Position numbers and translations under genes: made by a program
The notes under the pieces: model-generated
Database searches by the model: none
The model's input: only the letters and a program-made list of their open reading frames with translations
What the model was told of the DNA's origin: nothing
Part shown: positions 28,691 through 37,552 of the stretch, one piece after another
How positions within the stretch are numbered: position 1 is the first letter of the stretch
Layout: the number at the start of each line of letters is the position of its first letter
DNA from: Enterococcus hirae ATCC 9790
GTDB taxonomy: Bacteria > Bacillota > Bacilli > Lactobacillales > Enterococcaceae
Reading direction: 5' to 3'
DNA length: 64,000 bases
Assembly: GCF_000271405.2 (NCBI RefSeq)
Contig: NC_018081.1
Coordinates: 711,606 to 775,605, forward strand

Positions 28691-29767
28691 CTATTCGTTT
28701 GCTTCAAAAAAACCTTGTCGTTGATTAAAACGATTGATTCCTAATTGAATCAATTCTTCGATCAAATCGCCATACTTCAAGCCCATGTTTTCCCACAATA
28801 ATGGATACATGCTAAATTGCGTGAATCCAGGCATTGTATTTAACTCATTTAGGAATAGTTCATTTTTATTCGTCAAGAAGAAATCACAACGGCTCAAGCC
28901 ACTCCCACCTAGCATTGTATACGCAATTTTTGCATATTCCTGCGCTTTTTGATAGACCTCTTCCGGTACTTCAGCTGGGATTTGCATTTCAATCTTATTG
29001 TTGATGTATTTCGCATCATAATCATAGAATGCAACATCTTTGACTACTTCACCAGGTAATGTGGTACGCACGTCTTCATTCCCTAAAACAGCTACTTCAA
29101 TTTCACGTGCTTCGATCCCTTGCTCAACGATCGCACGAGAATCATATTGATAAGCTAATGCAAGCGCATTTTGCAGTTCTTCACGGTTCTCCGCTTTAGA
29201 GATCCCTACACTTGAACCCATATTTGCTGGTTTGACAAACATTGGGTAAAGCAAAGACCCTTCACATTGATCAAAGATTTTTTTAGGATTTTCTTTCCAT
29301 TGATTTTTCAAAACAGGGACATAAGGAACTTGTGGCACCCCTGCCGCTTGCAAAATGTATTTGGTCATGATCTTATCCATTGCACAAGCACTTGTTAAAA
29401 CGCCAGCGCCGACATATGGCAAGTTCAATGTTTCCAAAAATCCTTGAATCGTTCCATCTTCACCATTAGGTCCGTGTAAGACAGGGAAAACAATCGTTCC
29501 TTCTTCTTTGATTTCTCCAGGATTGATCACTCTTCCCGTAAAGCCATCTGTCACTTTTCCGCTTGGGTCCCATGTCAAATGTAAGTCTTCTTTGCTCGTT
29601 GGTTTCTCTGTTAACAAAGGGCCTTTCACCCATTGACCTTCTTTGCTGATAAATATCAGTTGAACTTGATAGTACGTATAATAAATAGCATTTAAGACTG
29701 AAAACGCTGAAAGAACTGAAACATCATGTTCTGCACTGCGTCCACCATATAGTAAAGTAATCTTCAA
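28691..29767 (-). CDS. ddl: D-alanine--D-alanine ligase
   Basis: Ddl joins two D-alanines with ATP and is the step bypassed in vancomycin resistance. The 358-residue protein has the ATP-grasp layout: N-terminal YGGRSAEHDVSVLSA, PVLHGPNGEDGTIQG, KPANMGSSVGISKA, and the metal-binding C-terminus ELNTMPGFTQFSMYP. The Tyr in SMYPLLW marks an ordinary D-Ala-D-Ala ligase rather than a D-lactate type. The sequence resembles E. faecium Ddl but differs at many positions, which suggests a close relative such as E. hirae or E. durans. A TAAAAT -10 with an upstream TG lies at 29811-29816. Confidence 0.95.
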   Translation of the reverse strand: MKITLLYGGRSAEHDVSVLSAFSVLNAIYYTYYQVQLIFISKEGQWVKGPLLTEKPTSKEDLHLTWDPSGKVTDGFTGRVINPGEIKEEGTIVFPVLHGPNGEDGTIQGFLETLNLPYVGAGVLTSACAMDKIMTKYILQAAGVPQVPYVPVLKNQWKENPKKIFDQCEGSLLYPMFVKPANMGSSVGISKAENREELQNALALAYQYDSRAIVEQGIEAREIEVAVLGNEDVRTTLPGEVVKDVAFYDYDAKYINNKIEMQIPAEVPEEVYQKAQEYAKIAYTMLGGSGLSRCDFFLTNKNELFLNELNTMPGFTQFSMYPLLWENMGLKYGDLIEELIQLGINRFNQRQGFFEANE

Positions 29768-29883
29768 AAGATTGTCCTCCCGTATCCAATATCTTTCACT
29801 TTTACTTCATATTTTAGCACAAAATCAAAAGAATCAAACAGCTTATTTTTCAAAAAGTCGATAAACTTATTTGTTAAATCAAG

Positions 29884-29926
29884 AAAAAAGGCACGGCATC
29901 GCTGCCTGCGCCTCTTTTTCGATTGT
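29884..29926 (-). terminator. Terminator of the DUF2512 gene
   Basis: On the minus strand AGGCGCAGGCA and TGCCGTGCCT form a stem with a GCGA loop and end in TTTTTT, just after the stop at 29937. Confidence 0.75.
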
Positions 29927-29936
29927 TGTTTTTCAT

Positions 29937-30302
29937 CTATTCCATCTTTCGTTCATCAGGGACAATCCCTTGATTTAATAACCATTTATGGAAGAACCAT
30001 TCTCCTATGCCAATTAATAAAGCAGGAATCAAAACTCTCATCCAGATGTTCGTCATATCATTCATAAAATAAAGATATACCCACAAAATGACTGCGGAAG
30101 AACCGGCATCTGCGATCGTCGCCGCAATATTCCCCACCTTTCGCAAAATGAGTAAATCACCTAATACATAAATCATCACGACGATAATGACCCCAACAAT
30201 TGTCGAATCCATGAAGCTAACTCCGTATAATCCTGGTAATACGATCCATAAAATCGCCCAAATCATGATTGCTTTTACAATTAATGCTTTTACATGTTTC
30301 AT
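29937..30302 (-). CDS. YndM/DUF2512 family membrane protein
   Basis: This 121-residue protein has four membrane segments and begins MKHVKALIVKAIMIWAILW. The pattern, including LGDLLILRKVGN after the second segment and a final WFHKWLLNQG-like helix, matches the DUF2512 family of Firmicutes, whose function is unknown. It is a single gene with its own terminator, between ddl and a DUF188 gene. Confidence 0.75.
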   Translation of the reverse strand: MKHVKALIVKAIMIWAILWIVLPGLYGVSFMDSTIVGVIIVVMIYVLGDLLILRKVGNIAATIADAGSSAVILWVYLYFMNDMTNIWMRVLIPALLIGIGEWFFHKWLLNQGIVPDERKME

Positions 30303-30428
30303 TTTCTACTCTCTCCCCTCAGATTAGAAAAAAATTAGATAATAAAATATCTTTAATTATTTTATCATTTTAAAAACAATACAAGCAAAGATATCGTACT
30401 AATTGAGGGGAGAACAAACCTATTGTCG

Positions 30429-30893
30429 CTACTCATTGTTTGAAGATAACTTGACTTGTTCAAGTGCTTGAATTAATGCCTGTCTAAAGTTTTGATGATC
30501 TTGAGTGGTAAAAGGTTTAGGTCCTCTAGTCCGCAGACCTGCTTTGCGCAACCTTCCACTTTGGTAACGTTGTTCTAACAAGGAGTCAATCGTTGTTGCA
30601 CTAAATTCTTTACCCGTTTGATGAAACACTCGTACCCTCTTTGGTAAAACTAAAGAAGCTAACCCATAATCTTGTGTGATTAGAATATCTCCTTTGCGAA
30701 TCAAGCCCACAATGCGGTAATCTGCGCTATCTGCGCCTTGGTCAACGTACACAAAATGAACATACGCTGGATATTCTTTATGGGTGTAATGAGCCACGCT
30801 CGTCACGATCATGACTTCCACTTGATACAAACCAGCAATTTCAATTACATCCTCCTTAACCGGCGAACCATCTCCATCAATCATTATTCGCAT
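30429..30893 (-). CDS. YaiI/YqxD family (DUF188) protein
   Basis: This 154-residue PIN-like protein begins MRIMIDGDGSPVKEDVIEIA, with the conserved acidic pair after the first strand. It then shows VYVDQGADSADYRI and DILITQDYGLASL, all signatures of DUF188. The family resembles PIN-domain nucleases, but its substrate is unknown. I start at 30893, where AGAGGTG lies 7 bases upstream. The start overlaps the end of the upstream membrane-protein gene by 17 bases, so the two are translationally coupled. Confidence 0.85.
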   Translation of the reverse strand: MRIMIDGDGSPVKEDVIEIAGLYQVEVMIVTSVAHYTHKEYPAYVHFVYVDQGADSADYRIVGLIRKGDILITQDYGLASLVLPKRVRVFHQTGKEFSATTIDSLLEQRYQSGRLRKAGLRTRGPKPFTTQDHQNFRQALIQALEQVKLSSNNE

Positions 30894-32253
30894 GATGCCG
30901 CACCTCTCGTTTCCATAATAGATAAACACCCAGCACACCAAGGAGTAACCAGCTGATGTTCCCCCACTTAGCGTATTCCATTAATTGCACACTGATCGTA
31001 GGAATTCTTAACTTGTCAGTTAACTGCAACAACACTGCAACAGGTAGTTCTAGCCAACGGGTAAGAACTAGTAACAGCCCCATCAAGAGAAATTGATGGA
31101 CCACACTCCCTTTGTTTTGTGTCGTAAATTTAATGATGACTCGTTGATCCATGGGAATATCCGTATCAGTGTCATAACACACACGATTTAACCAACCGCT
31201 GATCACAGCATGACAAAAACTTAAGAAAAACAATCCAATCACAAACGCAGTCGGGATCAATAAAATCAATAAAGAGAGAGATAGTCCGATCAACTGGACG
31301 ATCACTGGAGGAGAGGGGAAACTACGTAAGATACGATTACCAATCAGCTTAGCGACGACCATTCCAGCTATATAAGGTAGATACATATAAGTGGCTAAAT
31401 GATCAAATCCATACAAAACTCCTACATAAAATGTACTAAACAAAAAGAGAAAGTTCCCCACCATTCCACTCAAAAAATTCATGAGATTGAGCCAACTTGG
31501 AAACTGCCAATTTTTTTTGCCTCGCCCTAAATAAAAAGCGGCTAAAACAAATAAAAAGAGAAAAACATAAATTGTAAGATCAAACAGTTCTGGCTCAACG
31601 AGCAAGCGTGCATTTCGAAGCAAAAACAATAAGACAAAAAACACAATAAACAGCACAAATTCTTTCGTGACAAAAATCGTCGTTTTCATCTCTTTAAAAT
31701 CCAATTCATACCTAGGATAATGGCTGATGGTGTGATAAGCCATGATATAAAACAATGTATACAGCCCTAACGTCACAACGATTTGGGTCGTACCTGACAA
31801 CTCGATCGAGCGAAAAAGCAAAACCAATAATAGTAGCGCAAAGATATATTTTTTGCCTGTCATATTCGTAAAACCCTGTCGCTTTTCATGGTAATTAACA
31901 GTCACATTTGCTGGAAGTAGCCAAGCTGCACTAAATCCCAATAAAATACTAGACAAATAAAACAAGGGGAAATAGAGCACGCCAAAGATCCCTAATAACG
32001 AACCCGCCCCTCCCATCAAAAGAGCAATCATCAGTAATGTATAACTATCTAGACCTAAACGAATACTGCGGATCAAAAACAATCCCGTCATACGGAAAGT
32101 ATAAAATAAGGTAAACGGTAAAATCGAAGCCCAGTTAGCCCCATCGCTCAAATTCAGAAATAAAAGATACGGAATAAATATAACCGTATTAGCTAAAATA
32201 AAAGGTGTTGATTGCGTAAAATTACGACCAAATTGTTTGATTTTCTCGAACAT
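30877..32253 (-). CDS. Polytopic membrane protein, possible transporter
   Basis: This 458-residue protein has about twelve hydrophobic segments and a single obvious cytoplasmic loop rich in charge (KKNW, YHEKRQG). The ATG at 32253 follows AAGGAG by 6-7 bases; an upstream in-frame start lacks a site. Length and segment number would suit a major-facilitator-type or related carrier, but I see no family motif and assign no substrate. It overlaps the DUF188 gene downstream. A terminator-bearing structured RNA lies about 190 bases upstream and could be its leader. Confidence 0.65.
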   Translation of the reverse strand: MFEKIKQFGRNFTQSTPFILANTVIFIPYLLFLNLSDGANWASILPFTLFYTFRMTGLFLIRSIRLGLDSYTLLMIALLMGGAGSLLGIFGVLYFPLFYLSSILLGFSAAWLLPANVTVNYHEKRQGFTNMTGKKYIFALLLLVLLFRSIELSGTTQIVVTLGLYTLFYIMAYHTISHYPRYELDFKEMKTTIFVTKEFVLFIVFFVLLFLLRNARLLVEPELFDLTIYVFLFLFVLAAFYLGRGKKNWQFPSWLNLMNFLSGMVGNFLFLFSTFYVGVLYGFDHLATYMYLPYIAGMVVAKLIGNRILRSFPSPPVIVQLIGLSLSLLILLIPTAFVIGLFFLSFCHAVISGWLNRVCYDTDTDIPMDQRVIIKFTTQNKGSVVHQFLLMGLLLVLTRWLELPVAVLLQLTDKLRIPTISVQLMEYAKWGNISWLLLGVLGVYLLWKREVRHHANND

Positions 32254-32446
32254 AAAAAAACTCCTTAGCGAGTAATTACAAAACTTATTTTTCATTCATT
32301 CTAGCATTAATCATAAGTAGAAACCAATTTTAGCCGATACTATCAACTAAGAATTTCGACTTATAACGAGCGATAACCTATTGCGACACGTCTTCTTGTC
32401 AGTAATAGTAACGCTCAAGCCAAACAAACCACGAAAGATTACCCAT

Positions 32447-32680
32447 AAAAAATAGGACATTACCCAGAATCTCTTCTGACTAATGTCCTATCTTACTGGT
32501 ACTTGAGTTTTTGTGAACTCAAGCAGACAAGCCCTTCTCCACAAAAGTCTTGCCCGACACCCTTGCATTCCGGCAAGTGATCACATCATGATCTTGTGTC
32601 TCCAAAATCAATTAGGCGCATCTGTAAACCAGAGGCCTTCTCGACCCGTCGCATGTCGTTACTTTAACACATATCCCAAA
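32447..32680 (-). ncRNA. Candidate structured RNA with its own terminator
   Basis: Read on the minus strand, the stretch between the GNAT stop and 32447 folds into a series of hairpins. They are CTCTG-GTTTA-CAGA-type, CAAGATCA-TGATG-TGATCACTTG, CTTGCC with GGGCAAG, and CTTGAGTT-CACAAA-AACTCAAG. A full terminator follows (TAGGACATTA at 32481-32490 with TAATGTCCTA at 32453-32462, then TTTTTT). No convincing gene fits, though two short frames exist (23 and 26 codons). It matches no RNA family I can name; it is not tmRNA, RNase P, SRP RNA or a T-box. It may be a free RNA or an attenuating leader for the membrane-protein gene downstream. Confidence 0.55.
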
Positions 32681-32681
32681 G

Positions 32682-33173
32682 TTATGCGAGTCTTTTTTTC
32701 ATTTGATAATCGACCATTTGAAATCCTTGACCAATATCCGAGATCAGTTCACCAGCCATTTCAAAACCTTGATGAAGGTAAACGGCGATGGCTTGAGCAT
32801 TGCCTTGATTGACACGTAGAAAAATCTCTTTGATTCCTTGTTCTCTAGCGATAGTTTCGTACCACTGAAAAAGAGCCGACGTCAATCCCTTCCCTCTGAA
32901 TTGATTCATTAAGTATAACTTACTCAAATATATTTTGGATGCTATTACCTCATAGGCGGTATATCCGACCGTTTGCCCTTGCTCTTTTAAGAGAAAATAC
33001 TGCACACCTTCCGCCACTTCTTTTTCAATCTGTTGTTTTGATTGATAGGTAGCCAGCATATAGTCCACTTGTGCTTGCCCAATGATCGGAACAAATGCTT
33101 CTGGCCAAACTTCCTTGATCACTGATACCAACTCGTCAATTTCAGTTGAGGTTACCTTGACTTTTTCTAACAT
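32682..33173 (-). CDS. GNAT family N-acetyltransferase
   Basis: This 163-residue protein has the acetyl-CoA-binding pattern of the GNAT fold. The strand VGYTAYEV is followed by KLYLMNQFRGKGLTSALFQW, where the R-G-K-G loop binds the cofactor pyrophosphate, and IFLRVNQGNAQAIAVYLHQGFE is the final motif. The substrate cannot be predicted; relatives include spermidine and protein acetylases. GAGAGGA precedes the ATG at 33173. It follows the VTT-domain gene by 23 bases and is probably co-transcribed with it. Confidence 0.85.
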   Translation of the reverse strand: MLEKVKVTSTEIDELVSVIKEVWPEAFVPIIGQAQVDYMLATYQSKQQIEKEVAEGVQYFLLKEQGQTVGYTAYEVIASKIYLSKLYLMNQFRGKGLTSALFQWYETIAREQGIKEIFLRVNQGNAQAIAVYLHQGFEMAGELISDIGQGFQMVDYQMKKRLA

Positions 33174-33196
33174 TCTTTTTCTTTCCTCTCTTACTG

Positions 33197-33796
33197 CTAA
33201 AAATTTCCTTGTGCTTTCTGGAACAGATACAACATAATCAAACTATACGCACCGACAGACCAAGGTTTCAATAATAGGACAATTTGGATATATTCCTTAA
33301 AAGATATTTTAGTTAACCCTGCGACCAGACAAACCAAGTCATCAGGCGCAAAAGGAATCAACATGGTCAAACACAGTACTTTTTTGATATCCTTCGTTTT
33401 CTGTGTCAGTAATTGGTCGAATTTTTGGTACTTTTTGGGCGATAAAATAAGTTGTACAAAACTAACGCCATAATAACGAACCAATAAAAAACCAATGGCT
33501 TCACCGATAATCAATCCAATACAGCTATAAAGTAATCCCCAGCCATTCCCAAACATCAACAAGCCTGCCACTGAAGAAATTCCTCCAGGTAGTATTGGGA
33601 TGATCACTTGAATAATCTGCAGGAGAATAAAAATCACTACTGCATACTCCCCAAATTGTTGGATGAAGCGTTGCAAAGAAGTGGTTGATCGAAAGATCCC
33701 ATGTTGATAAGCATAAATGATTAACACCAAAAAGAACAATAAGCCAATAATCGGGATTATTCGGATATATTTATGTAAATGATTGTGATTGTTCAT
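33197..33796 (-). CDS. TVP38/TMEM64 (VTT domain) membrane protein
   Basis: This 199-residue protein has about five hydrophobic segments. Its central region, IIQVIIPILPGGISSVAGLLMFG and later LIPFAPDDLVCLVAGLT, is the VTT/DedA-type re-entrant core found in TVP38 proteins, some of which move lipids between membrane leaflets. The ATG at 33796 follows GGTGGAG by 9 bases; a GTG five codons upstream overlaps that site. It heads a probable two-gene unit with the GNAT enzyme. Confidence 0.8.
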   Translation of the reverse strand: MNNHNHLHKYIRIIPIIGLLFFLVLIIYAYQHGIFRSTTSLQRFIQQFGEYAVVIFILLQIIQVIIPILPGGISSVAGLLMFGNGWGLLYSCIGLIIGEAIGFLLVRYYGVSFVQLILSPKKYQKFDQLLTQKTKDIKKVLCLTMLIPFAPDDLVCLVAGLTKISFKEYIQIVLLLKPWSVGAYSLIMLYLFQKAQGNF

Positions 33797-33867
33797 TTTC
33801 AGTCTCTCCACCTTTTAGCGCTACTTTTCATTAAGAATCGTTGCAAAAGTAAACGTTTCACTTGATA

Positions 33868-33922
33868 AATAAGTCGAAGAATCGAAAATAGCTTCTCCTA
33901 TTTTCATGATTCTTCGACTTAT
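33868..33922. terminator. Hairpin terminator after udk, part of repeat family (R5)
   Basis: AATAAGTCGAAGAATC pairs with GATTCTTCGACTTAT around an inner AAAATAG/CTATTTT stem. The same hairpin core, with C/G for T/A at one pair, is in the repeat at 43165-43329. It lies just after the udk stop and can act on the minus strand. Confidence 0.7.
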
Positions 33923-33940
33923 CCTATTGGTTTCTTTGTT

Positions 33941-34570
33941 TTATTTATGATCCAAAAAACTAGCAACTTTCGTCGTAATCAAATCGATCGCTACGTGATT
34001 TTCGCCACCTTCTGGCACGATGATATCGGCGTAACGCTTAGTTGGTTCGATGAATTGATGATACATCGGTTTAACCACAGTCAAATATTGTTCGATCACG
34101 GAATCCAACGTTCTGCCACGTTCTTCCATATCTCGTTTGATTCTGCGGATGATACGGATATCATCGTCTGTATCTACATATACTTTGATATCCATCAAGT
34201 CACGTAGATTTTCATCTTCTAGAATCAAAATGCCTTCTAATATAATTACTTCTTTAGGCTCTTGGATGATTGTTGCTTGACTTCTTGTATGTGCAACATA
34301 ATCATAAACTGGTTTTTCAATGGCGTTATAGTTCAGTAGTTCTTTCACGTGCTGAATCAGCAGATCATTATCAAAGGCAAAGGGATGATCATAATTCGTA
34401 TTCAATCGTTCTTCAAAGCTCAAATGGCTTTGATCTTTATAATAAGAATCTTGTTCAAGCATCATGATGGAATGGTCTGGGAAATTATTGAAAATGGCAC
34501 GACTTACGCTTGTTTTACCGCTTCCTGATCCACCCGTCACACCAATGATAATTGGCTTGCTTTTTGTCAT
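33941..34570 (-). CDS. udk: Uridine kinase
   Basis: Udk phosphorylates uridine and cytidine in pyrimidine salvage. The 209-residue protein has the P-loop [10 protein letters not shown] (residues 11-20), [12 protein letters not shown], the nucleoside-binding region with [22 protein letters not shown], and [12 protein letters not shown] in the lid. Length fits the bacterial enzyme. It is a single gene, 83 bases from the phosphatase gene upstream, with a hairpin terminator. Confidence 0.95.
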   Translation of the reverse strand: MTKSKPIIIGVTGGSGSGKTSVSRAIFNNFPDHSIMMLEQDSYYKDQSHLSFEERLNTNYDHPFAFDNDLLIQHVKELLNYNAIEKPVYDYVAHTRSQATIIQEPKEVIILEGILILEDENLRDLMDIKVYVDTDDDIRIIRRIKRDMEERGRTLDSVIEQYLTVVKPMYHQFIEPTKRYADIIVPEGGENHVAIDLITTKVASFLDHK

Positions 34571-34653
34571 TGACTAAAACCTCTTTCATATCCGTTTTTA
34601 CATTCTTATCTATTATAGCGAAAATACACGAAAATGCTATATTTTTCTGAAAA

Positions 34654-35349
34654 TTAATGCTTCTCGATTTCCAAAAGAGGATAAAGTTCTGCTAACGAAT
34701 CAATCCGATAAGTCGGTACGATTTCTGGAATTTCCGGCAACCGATTTTTGTTAAACCAAATCGTATCAATTCCTGCCAAGTTCCCTCCTTTAATATCTGA
34801 GGTCAATGAATCGCCAATAATAACTGTTTTTTCTTTTTCAAATTGAGGAATCTGTGAAAAGACATGATCAAAAAATTCTTTCATTGGTTTTTGGGCGCCC
34901 ACATCTTCTGAAACAAAAATTTTTTTGAAATAGCCCAACATTTTCGCATCAGTCAAACGTTGATATTGCGTTTTCGATACCCCGTTTGTCACAATATAAA
35001 GATCCGCTTGTGAAGATAACGTCTGAAGCAGTTCATGACTTCCCTCAATCAAATCATGCCCCTGATTCAAGTAATGTCTGTATCTTTTCTCCATAGCTAA
35101 ACTATCAACTGTTTTACCAAATTGTTGAAATAGTAGTCCAAAACGACTCCCGGTAACCTCTTCTCTCGTCATATTCCCTTTTTCAAATTCACGCCATAAG
35201 TGATGATTTAATGCCTTATAACTTGTTTTCACTTCTGGTGTCAATTCAATTCCTTGCTCTGCAAATAATTCATTTAATGCTTTTGCTTCTGTCATCTGAA
35301 AATCAAGTAACGTATCGTCTACATCGAATAATAAAGTATGATAATTCAT
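34654..35349 (-). CDS. YjjG-type HAD hydrolase (pyrimidine 5'-nucleotidase)
   Basis: This 231-residue haloacid-dehalogenase-type phosphatase has the nucleophile motif FDVDDTLLDF (Asp9, Asp11), motif II VTNGVSKTQ, the lysine region VGAQKPMKEFF and motif IV IIGDSLTSDIKGG. These fit the YjjG group, which hydrolyses non-canonical and ordinary pyrimidine nucleoside monophosphates. It lies 11 bases after the pseudouridine synthase and is probably co-transcribed. The salvage enzyme udk follows. Confidence 0.87.
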   Translation of the reverse strand: MNYHTLLFDVDDTLLDFQMTEAKALNELFAEQGIELTPEVKTSYKALNHHLWREFEKGNMTREEVTGSRFGLLFQQFGKTVDSLAMEKRYRHYLNQGHDLIEGSHELLQTLSSQADLYIVTNGVSKTQYQRLTDAKMLGYFKKIFVSEDVGAQKPMKEFFDHVFSQIPQFEKEKTVIIGDSLTSDIKGGNLAGIDTIWFNKNRLPEIPEIVPTYRIDSLAELYPLLEIEKH

Positions 35350-35360
35350 TTTTTTCTCTC

Positions 35361-36077
35361 CTATTTAAAATATATTTTCAATTGCTTTAATTCGGTTAAT
35401 GTCAGTGAACGATAGGCACCTTCAGCAAGTTGCTCATCTAACTGCAAAGGTCCCATCATTAGTCGCTTTAGCTTTGTCACTTTTTTACCACGTGCAAGGA
35501 ACATCTTTTTTACCTGATGAAATTTTCCTTCTTGTATCGTTACTCGTACTCGACTGCTGTTTTTGGATGTTTCCATGATTGTTAATTGTGCAGGTAAACA
35601 ACGATAGCCACCCTCAAAAACAATTCCTGCTTGAAAAGCTTCGATATCTGAAGCTGTCACTTGTTCATTGATCTGCGCCTCATAAGTTTTGAAGACTTTT
35701 TTATCAGGCAGCAACATTTCATATCCCAACTGACCATTTGATGTCAGTAATAGTAGTCCTGTGGTATCACGATCCAAGCGTCCGACAGGATAGAGCGGCT
35801 TCGTTCGATCCGCTGAAGCAATCAAGTCTAACACGGTCATTTTTGTTTGGTCTTTAACTGCAGTCACAGAACCACTCGGTTTATTCAATAAATAATAGAC
35901 TTCGTTTGTCGTTAAACGCTTACCTGAGACTTCGATCTCATGGATCAAACTATCCACATTTCGGTTTTGGCAAAATTCGACACAACCATCAATTTTAACT
36001 TGTTTTGATGCAAATAAACGCTTCATCTCTTTTCGAGTCGTTTGTAAAGTTTCTTCAATTAATTTATCTAAACGCAT
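35361..36077 (-). CDS. RsuA family 16S rRNA pseudouridine synthase
   Basis: This 238-residue protein has an N-terminal S4 RNA-binding domain (MRLDKLIEETLQ, MKRLFASKQVKIDG). The catalytic domain has the Asp in YPVGRLDRDTTGLLLLT and the closing motif REGK-like QEGKFHQVKKMF. RsuA-type enzymes convert uridine 516 of 16S rRNA to pseudouridine. The ATG at 36077 has AAGGAAAG upstream; I reject a longer start that lacks a site. It is divergent from rplY. Confidence 0.9.
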   Translation of the reverse strand: MRLDKLIEETLQTTRKEMKRLFASKQVKIDGCVEFCQNRNVDSLIHEIEVSGKRLTTNEVYYLLNKPSGSVTAVKDQTKMTVLDLIASADRTKPLYPVGRLDRDTTGLLLLTSNGQLGYEMLLPDKKVFKTYEAQINEQVTASDIEAFQAGIVFEGGYRCLPAQLTIMETSKNSSRVRVTIQEGKFHQVKKMFLARGKKVTKLKRLMMGPLQLDEQLAEGAYRSLTLTELKQLKIYFK

Positions 36078-36155
36078 GGTGCTTTCCTTTCTTAGCCTAA
36101 CAAGCATTATAACCCGAAAGAGAGTAGATGCAAATAAGAAAGCCATTGTTATTCC

Positions 36156-36184
36156 TTGACTTAAATTCAGATTCGCGCTACGGT
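36156..36184 (+). promoter_or_regulatory. Promoter of the rplY leader
   Basis: TTGACT (36156-36161), 17 bases, then TACGGT (36179-36184), followed by a folded leader. The -35 is good and the -10 weak. Confidence 0.45.
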
Positions 36185-36190
36185 TAAAGA

Positions 36191-36292
36191 GTAAAGTGAA
36201 TTGGATTTCTCATACACAGCGTAATGACCTGGTGGAGAAAAGTTGAATCCTGACTTTCTAAAGGTAGATGCGCGCATCTACCTTTTTGCGTT
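36191..36292 (+). promoter_or_regulatory. Attenuator-like leader of rplY (L25)
   Basis: A stem GGATT-TCTC (36203-36211) with GAGA-AATCC (36235-36250) is followed by a perfect terminator palindrome AAAGGTAGATGCGCGCATCT plus ACCTTTTT (36260-36287) more than 100 bases before the L25 start. A terminator placed between promoter and gene suggests regulated read-through. Since L25 binds 5S rRNA loop E, feedback by L25 on this leader is an attractive but untested idea. Confidence 0.5.
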
Positions 36293-36404
36293 TTTTAAGC
36301 GTCCTAGCCAATAATGTGCACGAGAATAGCCGTCGAAAGTTCACTTAAATAAAATCTGTTGGTCTACGTTGCCGACAGTCACATTTTAAGGAGGAATTTT
36401 GGTT

Positions 36405-37013
36405 ATGTCAGTATCATTAGAAGTAAGTAAGAGAGAAGTACGTCCCCGTTCATTGAGAAATAAATTGCGTCATGAAGGTAAAGTTCCAGCTATTGTTTAT
36501 GGGTACAATGTTGAAAGTACTCCGATTGCTATTGATGGACAAATATTCAGTAAATTATTACGTGAAAATGGCGCAAATACAGTAATCACAATGACGATTG
36601 ATGGAAAAAAAGTCAACACGTTGGTTCATAAAGTCCAAACGAATACCTTTACCAACCATTTTGAACATGTGGAATTTCTATCTGTGAACATGTCAGAAGA
36701 AACTGAAGTCGAAACTGAAATCGTTCTTGTTGGCGAAGCTGCAGGTGTAAAAGCTGGTGGTGTCTTAGCACAAAACCTTTACACCGTGATCGTCTCTGCT
36801 ACACCAAGCAACTTACCAGAACGTATCGAAGTTGATGTAACAAACCTAAATCTAGGCGATGCAATCACAGTAGCCGATCTACCTGAAAACAACGATTATA
36901 AAGTCGTTTCTGATGGTGAAGAACAAATTGCTGCAGTAGCAGCTCCAACTGAGGAAGCTGAAACTACTGATGAAGAAAGCGAACCAGAAGTTATTGGTTC
37001 AACGGAAGAATAA
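36405..37013 (+). CDS. rplY: 50S ribosomal protein L25 (general stress protein Ctc)
   Basis: L25 binds 5S rRNA; this 202-residue form is the two-domain Ctc type. The N-terminal L25 domain (VRPRSLRNKLRHEGKVPAIVYG) is followed by a TL5-type beta domain (VLAQNLYTVIVSATPSNLPERIEVDVT) and an acidic tail. I start at the ATG at 36405 with AAGGAGG about 10 bases upstream; a TTG at 36399 is too near that site. It sits behind an attenuator-like leader and ends in a strong terminator. Confidence 0.95.
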   Translation: MSVSLEVSKREVRPRSLRNKLRHEGKVPAIVYGYNVESTPIAIDGQIFSKLLRENGANTVITMTIDGKKVNTLVHKVQTNTFTNHFEHVEFLSVNMSEETEVETEIVLVGEAAGVKAGGVLAQNLYTVIVSATPSNLPERIEVDVTNLNLGDAITVADLPENNDYKVVSDGEEQIAAVAAPTEEAETTDEESEPEVIGSTEE

Positions 37014-37026
37014 CAAGTGACTTGTT

Positions 37027-37070
37027 CGTGTCAAAAGCGTTGGTAACCTTCGCTTTTGGCACGTTTTTTT
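37027..37070 (+). terminator. Terminator of rplY
   Basis: A 13-bp stem (37027-37039 with 37051-37063) is followed by seven T. Confidence 0.85.
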
Positions 37071-37118
37071 CTCTCCTTAAAAAAAACTTATACTTTGAAA
37101 AAAAGTACACGATTTTTG

Positions 37119-37147
37119 TTGCATTTTTAAAAAAAGTCTATTAGAAT
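37119..37147 (+). promoter_or_regulatory. Promoter of the DUF960 gene
   Basis: TTGCAT (37119-37124), 17 A/T-rich bases, then TAGAAT (37142-37147). The gene starts about 80 bases on. Confidence 0.65.
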
Positions 37148-37228
37148 GAACCATCGTTACAGTAAATCGTTTATCCTAAATGAAGAAATAAAACATGTCT
37201 ATTCGATAAAACGAAGGAGGTTAAACAG

Positions 37229-37552
37229 ATGTTTGAAAGTTTTGACAGTAGTCGTAACCGGTATGCCTCTGTAGGTGTTGTATCAAGTTTACCAGATGAA
37301 CTGATTGATAGTATCTGGTTTATTATTGACCTAGACCTTAAGGGAGTCATCCCCTTAGATAATATGTTAGCCTTTGATTTAATCGACAATAATGGAAAAG
37401 TAACTATGCATTTTTCGCAAGCTGGTAGTGATGTTGAGATGGGAATCGATTTACCGTTTCACTATTCATCAAGTTTCCCAAGCCAAGTATATGCTTATGA
37501 TGATGGTACTAGAGAAACCATTCTTTTACCCAGCGAGATAAGACAGTATTAA
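37229..37552 (+). CDS. DUF960 family protein
   Basis: This 107-residue protein begins MFESFDSSRNRYASVGVVSSLPDEL and ends with DDGTRETILLPSE. That beginning (a short disordered start, then a beta strand and an ID-type helix) and end match the DUF960 family of staphylococci and enterococci. Function is unknown; it has no membrane segment. GAAGGAGG precedes the ATG. It is a single gene with its own promoter. Confidence 0.75.
   Translation: MFESFDSSRNRYASVGVVSSLPDELIDSIWFIIDLDLKGVIPLDNMLAFDLIDNNGKVTMHFSQAGSDVEMGIDLPFHYSSSFPSQVYAYDDGTRETILLPSEIRQY

Noticed and set aside
32513..32812. 99-codon plus-strand frame over the structured RNA
   Set aside because: It runs antisense through the GNAT gene end, lacks a ribosome site, and the hairpins are better explained as RNA.
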